Assembly (NCBI GenBank): GCA_040235415.1
Contig: JBECKR010000122.1
Location: 1-14,285 of the forward strand
From: JBECKR01 sp040235415
GTDB taxonomy: Bacteria; Acidobacteriota; Polarisedimenticolia; Polarisedimenticolales; Polarisedimenticolaceae
Direction: 5' to 3'
DNA: 14,285 nt
Part shown: positions 9,478-14,285 of the stretch, piece after piece
Layout: each line of letters opens with the position of its first letter
Position numbering within the stretch: position 1 is the first letter of the stretch
Position numbers and translations under genes: made by a program
The notes under the pieces: generated by a model
The model's database searches: none
What the model saw: only the letters and a program-made list of their open reading frames with translations
Told to the model about the DNA's origin: nothing

Positions 9478-9926
9478 TGTCGGAGCTTCGCGAGCTTTAT
9501 CAGGAGGTCATCCTCGACCACAGCAAGAAGCCGCGGAACAAGCGGCGGCCGGAGACCGTCTACCGTAAGGCGGAGGGGCACAACCCGCTGTGCGGGGACC
9601 GCGTCACGGTGTACGTCTCGGTCGAGGACGGCGAGATCCGCGACGTGTCGTTCGAGGGGTCGGGATGCGCCATCTCGACGGCGTCGGCCTCGATGATGAC
9701 GGAGATCCTGAGAGGCAAGAGCGTCGCGCGGGCGCGGGCGATCTTCGAGAGGTTTCACGACCTCGTCACGGGCCGCGGAGACCGCCCTCGGGACGACGAG
9801 CTCGGAAAGCTCGCCGTGTTCGCCGGCGTGAGGGATTTCCCGATCCGCGTGAAGTGCGCCACGCTGCCCTGGCACACCGTCCGCGCCGCCCTCGACACCG
9901 AGGACGAGACGGTCACGACGGAGTGA
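9477..9926 (+). CDS. sufU: SufU, zinc-dependent sulfur acceptor for SufS
   Basis: SufU (149 residues) has the IscU/NifU-N fold and in Gram-positive systems takes sulfur from SufS by swapping a zinc ligand. The ligand set is complete: C39 and D41 in NPLCGD, C64 in GSGCAISTAS, and C127 in RVKCATLPWHT, closely matching C41, D43, C66 and C128 of Bacillus subtilis SufU. The long stretch between C64 and C127 (FERFHDLVTGRGDRPRDDELGKLAVFAGVRDFP region) is the insertion that separates SufU from IscU. It is coupled to sufS and lies 4 bases before sufT. No SufE gene is present, which agrees with SufU being the sulfur acceptor. A scaffold role like that of IscU is the alternative, but less likely beside SufBCD. 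Confidence 0.94.
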
Positions 9927-9930
9927 GGCG

Positions 9931-10272
9931 ATGAGCGACGGAACCGGTGCCGGGCGCCTGGTCGACGTTCGCGATCTCGAGGACCGCGTCGTCGAGATGC
10001 TCAAGACGTGCTACGACCCCGAGATCCCGGTCGACATCTACGAGCTGGGACTGATTTACAGCCTCGAGGTCTCGCCGGAGGGCGACGTCGACCTGAAGAT
10101 GACGCTGACCTCGCCGGCCTGCCCGGTCGCCGGCTCGCTTCCGGGCGAGGTGGAGACGAAGGTCCGGGGGGTCGAGGGCGTGCGTCGCGTCTTCCTCGAG
10201 CTCGTCTGGGACCCGCCCTGGGACAAGGACATGATGTCCGAGGTCGCGAAGCTCAAGCTCGGGTTCTTCTAG
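9931..10272 (+). CDS. sufT: SufT, MIP18/DUF59-family Fe-S maturation factor
   Basis: This 113-residue protein belongs to the MIP18/DUF59 family, whose SUF-linked members help deliver clusters to target proteins. Motifs are LKTCYDPEIPVDIYELGLIY (25-43), with the hallmark DPEIPVDI at 29-36, TLTSPACPVAGSLP with the conserved C64, and VWDPPWDKDMMS (92-103). The short N-terminal tail (about 1-15) is not conserved in my recollection of the family. The ATG follows the sufU stop by 4 bases. It is the last gene of the operon, and its TAG (10270-10272) interlocks with the egtB stop on the other strand, leaving no space for a conventional terminator. PaaD-like proteins share the fold but occur in phenylacetate operons, so SufT is the better name here. 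Confidence 0.92.
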   Translation: MSDGTGAGRLVDVRDLEDRVVEMLKTCYDPEIPVDIYELGLIYSLEVSPEGDVDLKMTLTSPACPVAGSLPGEVETKVRGVEGVRRVFLELVWDPPWDKDMMSEVAKLKLGFF

Positions 10273-11549
10273 ACGTCCCTCGCGAGGCGTACTCCCGAGA
10301 ACATCCAGCGCTGCCGCGGATAGTAGAAGTTCCGGTAGGTCGGCCGGAGGTGCCCGGACGGCGTCGCGAACGATCCGCCTCGCAGCACGATCTGGTTCGC
10401 CATGAACTTGCCGTTGTACTCTCCGAGGGCCCCCGCCGCCGGCCGGTAGCCCGGATACGGGAGGTACGCGCTCGCCGTCCACTCCCAGACGTCGCCGAAC
10501 ATCTGCCGCAGTCCGTCGCCGGGTCGCGGGACGAGCGGATGCAGAGCGCCGTCGGCGGCGAGGTTGCCCCGCACGGGCAGCTCGGCCGCCGCGGTCTCCC
10601 ATTCGAACTCGGTCGGGAGCCGCGCGCCCGCCCAGCGCGCGAACGCGTCCGCCTCGTAATGGCTGACGTGGCACACCGGCTCGTCGGGATGGACCTCCCT
10701 CGGCCCGCCGAGGGTGAACACGGTCCAGCCGTCGTCGGATCGACGCCAGTACGCCGGCGCGCGCCACGCCGCCTCGCGGGCGACCGCCCATCCGTCGGCG
10801 AGCCACAGCTCGGGCCGTTCGTACCCGCCGTCCTCCAAGAACTCGAGCCACTCGCCGCACGTCACGACGCGCGAGGCCAGCTCGAACGCCTCGACGAACG
10901 CGCGGTGCCTCGGCCGCTCGTTGTCGAACGAGAATCCGTCGCCGCCGTGGCCGATGCGGTGGACGCCGGCGTCGAACCGCACCCACTCGAGGCGCGTCGC
11001 TCGGCCGCCCGCCGGACCCGTCTCGCGGTAGGCCGGCGCGAGCGGATTGCACCAGAACAGGTGCTTCAGGTCCATCAGGAGCAGCTCCTGGTGCTGTTGC
11101 TCGTGATGCAGGCCGAGCTCGACGATCGCGCGGTCCGGCTCGGCAAGACGCTCGCCCTCGAGGAGGCCGAGCACGAGGTCGTCGGTCCGCCGGCGGTAAT
11201 CCCGGACGCGGTCGAGCGGCGGGCGGGTCAGCATGCCGCGCCGCGGACGCGGGTGCTGCTCGCCGACGGCGTTGTAATACGAGTTGAACAGCACCGCGAA
11301 CGAAGGGTCGAACGCGACGTGGTCGGAGACCGCGGCCGCCAGGACGAAGGTCTCGAAGAACCACGTCGTGTGCCCGAGGTGCCATTTCGCCGGGCTCGCG
11401 TCGGGCATCGACTGCACGACGCAGTCCTCGGAGCTCAATCCGTCGCACAGCGCCTCCGTGCGGGCTCGCACGTCGCGGTACCGGCGCGCGAGCGTCGCGG
11501 CGTCCGGGGTCCCGGTCATCGCGTCGAGGTCGTTCGCGGTCGTGCCCAT
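10269..11549 (-). CDS. egtB: EgtB-like nonheme iron sulfoxide synthase (ergothioneine type)
   Basis: This 426-residue protein joins an N-terminal DinB-like four-helix domain (about 18-170) to a C-terminal formylglycine-generating-enzyme-like domain (about 185-426), the EgtB architecture. Iron ligands are H60 in AKWHLGHTTWF and H149 and H153 in HHEQQHQE, matching the H51/H134/H138 triad of mycobacterial EgtB. The end (NGKFMANQIVLRGGS, TYRNFYYP, FSGVRLARD) is typical of the family. EgtB joins a thiol donor (gamma-glutamylcysteine or cysteine) to trimethylhistidine using O2. The trimethylhistidine-forming egtD is absent, so the pathway must be completed elsewhere or the substrate differs; related sulfur- or selenium-handling enzymes (OvoA, SenA) share the fold. 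The ATG has GGAGG 9 bases upstream. It is the last gene of a three-gene operon, 39 bases after the CBS gene. Confidence 0.85.
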   Translation of the reverse strand: MGTTANDLDAMTGTPDAATLARRYRDVRARTEALCDGLSSEDCVVQSMPDASPAKWHLGHTTWFFETFVLAAAVSDHVAFDPSFAVLFNSYYNAVGEQHPRPRRGMLTRPPLDRVRDYRRRTDDLVLGLLEGERLAEPDRAIVELGLHHEQQHQELLLMDLKHLFWCNPLAPAYRETGPAGGRATRLEWVRFDAGVHRIGHGGDGFSFDNERPRHRAFVEAFELASRVVTCGEWLEFLEDGGYERPELWLADGWAVAREAAWRAPAYWRRSDDGWTVFTLGGPREVHPDEPVCHVSHYEADAFARWAGARLPTEFEWETAAAELPVRGNLAADGALHPLVPRPGDGLRQMFGDVWEWTASAYLPYPGYRPAAGALGEYNGKFMANQIVLRGGSFATPSGHLRPTYRNFYYPRQRWMFSGVRLARDV

Positions 11550-11588
11550 CGTGCTCGTCCTCCCTCACTCGAAGGATACCCGACGGCG

Positions 11589-12023
11589 TCAGGCGGCGTC
11601 CTCTCCGTCGGGACGCGGGAACAGGCTGCGAAGGAGCTTGCCGAACTCCCGGCAGGCGTCGGTCGCGGTGAAGATGCCGAGCAGGCGGTCGTCGCGGACC
11701 ACCAGCGCGAAATCCGCGTGGACCTCGGCCATGCGCAGCAGGACGTTGTCGAGGGGCTCCGCCGGACCGACCGCGTGGACGTTGCGGGTGCAGGCGTCGG
11801 CGACCGTGAGGCGGCTCTCCGCGTCGCCGCCGCTGGACGCCGCGATCGCCCGCTCGATCTGGCGATCCGTGAGCATGCCGACCAGACGTCCCTCCTCGAC
11901 GACCGGCAGGTGCCGGATACCGCGCTCGATCATGAGGGAGCGCGCCCGTGCCAGCGTCGCGGCGGTGTCGATCGAGTGCGGGAACGCGGTCATGACCGCC
12001 TTGATCGGCGGGATGTGCTGCAT
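11589..12023 (-). CDS. Two-CBS-domain protein
   Basis: This 144-residue protein consists almost wholly of a CBS pair. CBS1 spans about 8-62 (VMTAFPHSIDT, then MIERGIRHLPVVEEGRLVGMLTDRQI) and CBS2 about 74-125 (VADACTRNVHAVGP, then MAEVHADFALVVRDDRLLGIFTATDA). Stand-alone CBS pairs bind adenine nucleotides or S-adenosylmethionine and regulate partner proteins. No catalytic domain is attached, so its partner is unknown. The ATG is the first in-frame Met that keeps the CBS1 strand intact and lies 11 bases after the cupin stop; its ribosome-binding site is weak, so it may depend on coupling to the cupin gene. A longer N-terminal extension on the same frame would lie entirely within the cupin gene and was rejected. 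Confidence 0.85.
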   Translation of the reverse strand: MQHIPPIKAVMTAFPHSIDTAATLARARSLMIERGIRHLPVVEEGRLVGMLTDRQIERAIAASSGGDAESRLTVADACTRNVHAVGPAEPLDNVLLRMAEVHADFALVVRDDRLLGIFTATDACREFGKLLRSLFPRPDGEDAA

Positions 12024-12034
12024 CCTGGGCTCGC

Positions 12035-12481
12035 TCAGGTGAGCCGCGCGATGACGTCGCGGCGGCCCGGAAACCGCGCGACGAGCTCTTCCCGTCGCGC
12101 CAACTCGAAGTCCCGGAAGTCGAAACCCGGAGCCACGACGCAGCCGACGAGCGCGGCCCTCTCCGGGCCCTCGAGCTCCGCTCCGAACCACGTCCCGCCC
12201 GGAACGCGAGCTTGGGGCTCGGCGCCGGCGTCGGCGCCGAGACGGAACGTCGCTGGCCCGTCCTCGGCGAACAGGTGCAGCACGACCACGCCTCCGCGGT
12301 GGTGGAACCAGAGCTCGTCGGAGCGAAGGCGATGGACGCGCGAGACCTCTCCCGGGCGCAGCAGGAAGTAGATCGAGGTCGCCAGGCTGCGCCGGTCGAT
12401 CGTGGCCTCGGCGCGATACGTCGCGCGGAACCAGCCCCCCTCGGGGTGGCGCTCGAGGCCGAGACGCTCGATCCAATCCAC
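12035..12481 (-). CDS. DUF985-type cupin protein
   Basis: This 148-residue single-domain cupin belongs to the DUF985 family. The sequence begins with IERLGLERHPEGGWFRATYR (4-23), the family's signature start, and continues with SIYFLLRPGEVSRVHRLRSDELWFHHRG (36-63), where H50, E56 and H60 are the candidate metal ligands, then VPGGTWFGA and VGCVVAPGFDFRDFE (112-126). The GTG at 12481-12479 gives the family's usual N-terminus and has GGGGAGG 9 bases upstream; a GTG 18 codons further out is the alternative start, and no ATG is close. Members have been compared with sugar epimerase-like cupins, but no reaction is established. It is first in an operon with the CBS and EgtB-like genes, behind an AT-richer leader with a direct repeat. 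Confidence 0.85.
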   Translation of the reverse strand: MDWIERLGLERHPEGGWFRATYRAEATIDRRSLATSIYFLLRPGEVSRVHRLRSDELWFHHRGGVVVLHLFAEDGPATFRLGADAGAEPQARVPGGTWFGAELEGPERAALVGCVVAPGFDFRDFELARREELVARFPGRRDVIARLT

Positions 12482-12564
12482 CGCGGCGACCCTCCCCTCG
12501 CGATCGCGGACGCCCGCATCCGCGCCAGGATACACCGCTCTCCGCGGAGTGCGACGCGCCTCCG

Positions 12565-12593
12565 GTTCACATCGTCGTAACGAAAAGTTCACA
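12565..12593. promoter_or_regulatory. Direct repeat GTTCACA with 22-bp period upstream of the cupin operon
   Basis: GTTCACA occurs at 12565-12571 and again at 12587-12593 (TGTGAAC read in the direction of the cupin gene). The start-to-start distance of 22 bp is about two helical turns, which would place two regulator subunits on the same face. The interval is AT-richer than its surroundings and 84-112 bases upstream of the cupin GTG, where a promoter is expected. No clear -10 and -35 pair was found. Confidence 0.3.
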
Positions 12594-12617
12594 CCGATTT
12601 TCGCACTGGAACGAGGA

Positions 12618-12635
12618 GCCGGTCGGGAAACCGGC
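12618..12635. other. Short hairpin in the gap between the 101-residue ORF and the cupin operon
   Basis: GCCGGT and ACCGGC form a 6-bp stem around a 6-base loop (CGGGAA). It lies 22 bases after the stop of the 101-residue gene, where a terminator would be expected, but neither strand has a T tract after it. A weak or Rho-assisted terminator is possible. The remaining bases of the 12482-12657 gap show no other gene. Confidence 0.25.
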
Positions 12636-12657
12636 GGGGCGGGACCCGGCGGCCGGC

Positions 12658-12963
12658 TCAGATCTCGACGTCGCCGATGAGCCGGCTGTTGCGCCGTTCC
12701 CACTCGCGCTGCGCCGCGACCTGGCGGCGCAGGAGATTCGCGTAAGCCTGCGGCGTGAGCTCCCCTTCCACCAGACGCTGCAGCGCCTCGCGGCACTGCA
12801 CGCCGGTCCGCTCGAGCTGGTCGAGCTGGATCTGGAGGTCGTGGAACCCTTCAGGCGTGAGCTCGTGCGACATGCGGAACCTCGTCTCGTCCGTGAACGC
12901 GACCCGTCCCTTGCCCACGCGCTTCGCGGAGACGTTCGGCCACGCCGTCCGGACGGTCGCCAT
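12658..12963 (-). CDS. Small hypothetical protein, 101 residues
   Basis: I do not recognise this protein. It is soluble and highly charged. Residues 1-30 are basic (KRVGKGRVAF) and 33-97 look helical, with heptad-like leucines (FHDLQIQLDQLERTG, ALQRLVEGELTPQAYANLLRRQ) and a single cysteine, C57. A short DNA- or protein-binding helical hairpin is possible but unproven. The first ATG (12963) has no convincing ribosome-binding site; Met31 (12873) has GAGG 8 bases upstream and would give a 71-residue protein MSHELTPEGF..., so the start is uncertain. It follows the TPR gene on the same strand beyond a strong hairpin and has only about 29 bases of leader, so it may be expressed by read-through from the TPR gene. 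Third-position GC is as high as in its neighbours. Confidence 0.6.
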   Translation of the reverse strand: MATVRTAWPNVSAKRVGKGRVAFTDETRFRMSHELTPEGFHDLQIQLDQLERTGVQCREALQRLVEGELTPQAYANLLRRQVAAQREWERRNSRLIGDVEI

Positions 12964-12992
12964 GGTAGCACCGCGCCGTGAGCCCGAACGAC

Positions 12993-13020
12993 GCCGGGGC
13001 CCCGCCATCGGGGCCCCGGC
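12993..13020 (-). terminator. Strong GC hairpin after the TPR gene
   Basis: GCCGGGGCCCCG and CGGGGCCCCGGC form a perfect 12-bp stem with a 4-base loop, starting 8 bases after the TPR gene's stop codon. On the minus strand it is followed by GTCGTTCGGG, so a true U-tract is lacking. It is probably a terminator or mRNA 3' end stabiliser of the TPR transcript, and may limit read-through into the 101-residue gene that begins 29 bases beyond. Confidence 0.55.
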
Positions 13021-13028
13021 ACGCGATC

Positions 13029-14033
13029 TCAAAGTCCGGGATCGGCGACCGGACCGGCCGTCTCGCCCGCCGCGACGTCGACCCCGGGCTCGGTGGAGCC
13101 GGAGGTCGCGATCGCCTCGGTCAGCGTTCCGTCGGGATCGAGCCGCGCGAGGTTCGCGGCGGCTCGGGAGTCGCCCGCGAGGCGCACCGCCTCGCGATAC
13201 GCCGCGACGGCGTCGGAACGGCGTCCGCAGCGCTCGTACGCCATGCCGAGGTTGTTTCGAACGTAGGCGACGTCCGGCACGAGCTCCGCGGCGCGCTGCA
13301 GGACGGCGACCGCCTCGGTCTCGCGGTCGAGCTCGAGCAGGGTCAGGCCGAGGAGGTTCTGCGCGTAGCCGTCCCCGGGATCGGCCGCGACGCTCGTCTC
13401 CAGCGCGGCCCTCGCCTCTTCGCGCCGCCCGAGGTTCCGGAGCGAGCGCCCTTCCAGGAACGCCGCTTTCGCGCTGCCGCCGTCGAGTGCGAGCGCGGCG
13501 CGCGCCGCCTCGAGCGCGGCGTCGTACTCGCCGCGGTCGTTGCGGATCCGCGAGAGGTTCACGAAGGTCTGGATCGACGTCGGATCGAGCTCCGCGGCTC
13601 GCTGCATCGTCGTGTCGGCCTCCGCGAGTTCTCCGGACTTCCACAGCGAGAGCGCCAGGACGTAGTGCGTCCAGGCGTCCTCGGGCCGGTCGATCGTCGC
13701 CGCCCGGAAGTACGCGGCGGCCTCGGCGTACTCGTGGCCGTTCCAGTGCTCGAGGCCGCGCGCCACGGGATCCACGCCCGGCTCGAGGACGAACGCCCCT
13801 TCGGTCGGCTCGGCGGCCGGCACCTCGGGCGGCGCCGGGTCGAGCACGAGGGTGTCGGTGGAATCGAGCGGCATCGAGGCGGGCTGCGCGCGCGTCTCGA
13901 GCACGCTCGGCGCCGCGGCTCGGGCCCGTGCGGCGTCGTCCTGCGCGGAGCGGCTCGCCAGCATGGCGAGACCGACCGCGCCCGCGACCACGAAGGTCGC
14001 GATCACGGCGATGGTCTTGGTGTCGTGCGTCAT
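13029..14033 (-). CDS. Membrane-anchored protein with six tetratricopeptide repeats
   Basis: This 334-residue protein has a short polar N-terminus (MTHDTKT) and one hydrophobic segment at about 8-27 (IAVIATFVVAGAVGLAMLAS), which is likely an uncleaved signal anchor placing the rest in the periplasm. Residues 28-85 are a Pro- and Ala-rich linker. Six consecutive 34-residue TPR units follow (about 86-289) at exact spacing, starting from HWNGHEYAEAAAYFRAA; the last reads RNNLGMAYERCGRRSDAVAAYREAV. The tail (290-334) is Gly-, Ala- and Pro-rich and probably disordered. TPR arrays bind partner proteins; no enzyme domain is present, so the role is unknown. The ATG has GGGAGG about 8 bases upstream. 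It appears to be transcribed from its own leader and ends at the 12-bp hairpin. Confidence 0.85.
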   Translation of the reverse strand: MTHDTKTIAVIATFVVAGAVGLAMLASRSAQDDAARARAAAPSVLETRAQPASMPLDSTDTLVLDPAPPEVPAAEPTEGAFVLEPGVDPVARGLEHWNGHEYAEAAAYFRAATIDRPEDAWTHYVLALSLWKSGELAEADTTMQRAAELDPTSIQTFVNLSRIRNDRGEYDAALEAARAALALDGGSAKAAFLEGRSLRNLGRREEARAALETSVAADPGDGYAQNLLGLTLLELDRETEAVAVLQRAAELVPDVAYVRNNLGMAYERCGRRSDAVAAYREAVRLAGDSRAAANLARLDPDGTLTEAIATSGSTEPGVDVAAGETAGPVADPGL

Positions 14034-14285
14034 GGCGTCTTCCCTCCCGGTTCGGGGATCCGTTCCCGGCCGACGGATCCGACTCGGCTCACGCGATTCC
14101 GGGAGGCCGGCTCCCGGGGCGGCCCTCGCCGCCGCCGGGAGGGAGAGCGATACGGGTGCCAGCGGTCCTCGGGACCGTCGGCCCGTGTACAAGTCGTTTC
14201 ACGTCAACGGATCGAGAGCAGGACGGGTCGGCTCGGGACTCCGCCGGGCGGCGGCGTCGACGTGGGGGCCCCCGGCCCCCGCGGG
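14034..14285. other. Upstream region of the TPR gene with two inverted repeats; no gene seen
   Basis: This 252-base stretch has no supportable ORF. Two inverted repeats lie in the probable leader: GGATCCG (14056-14062) with CGGATCC (14074-14080), and CCGGGAG (14099-14105) with CTCCCGG (14111-14117). Further out, the minus strand shows a -35-like TTGACG near plus position 14200 (GTCAA on the plus strand) in an AT-richer patch, but no -10 at normal spacing. The extreme right end is a GC-only run containing the palindrome GGGGGCCCCC (14265-14274). No promoter can be assigned with confidence. Confidence 0.35.

Noticed and set aside
9913..12570. 885-codon minus-strand frame and 787-codon plus-strand frame across the egtB-CBS-cupin region
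   Set aside because: Both are out of frame with the recognisable EgtB, CBS and cupin proteins and contain only Arg/Pro/Ala-rich sequence.
14265..14285. GC-only palindromic run at the right edge as a terminator
   Set aside because: The palindrome GGGGGCCCCC has no loop and the window ends before any tail or flanking gene can be seen.

Overview
This is a high-GC bacterial window (roughly 70% G+C by eye) with densely packed genes, GTG as well as ATG starts and many 1-4 base start/stop overlaps. The protein families do not fix the taxon. A SufBCDSUT operon led by an Rrf2 regulator, an EgtB-like enzyme and very high GC would fit Acidobacteriota, Myxococcota/Desulfobacterota-like lineages or Gemmatimonadota; this is a guess.

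Left block (1-3507, minus strand): a translationally coupled operon, read right to left. It encodes a peptidase-S51/cyanophycinase-like serine hydrolase, an enterochelin-esterase-like alpha/beta hydrolase, an ATP-grasp ligase-like protein, and the start of a fourth protein cut by the window edge. Two of the three junctions are 4-base GTGA overlaps and the other is a 22-base gap. I do not recognise this combination as a named pathway, and it is the best candidate here for an undescribed system.

Divergent gene (3599-4003, plus): a small VOC/glyoxalase-fold protein. After it lies a 75-bp element with perfect 14-bp inverted ends (4012-4086), resembling a REP/MITE-type insertion.

Central block (4102-10272, plus): a compact SUF iron-sulfur assembly operon in the order Rrf2 regulator, sufB, sufC, sufD, sufS, sufU, sufT. 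A perfect 7-5-7 palindrome (4102-4120) directly after a -10-like hexamer is the probable operator of the regulator. The regulator carries three cysteines suited to holding a cluster, so feedback control by Fe-S status is likely. SufS donates sulfur through SufU, SufBCD is the scaffold and ATPase, and SufT is a maturation accessory.

Right block (10269-12481, minus): an operon of a DUF985 cupin, a two-CBS-domain protein and an EgtB-like sulfoxide synthase. It converges on the SUF operon so tightly that the sufT and egtB stop codons share a CTAG. No egtD is present.

Far right (12658-14033, minus): a 101-residue protein of unknown function and, upstream of it, a membrane-anchored protein with six TPRs followed by a strong GC hairpin. 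Positions 14034-14285 hold no gene I can support. No rRNA, tRNA, CRISPR array, transposase or phage gene was seen.
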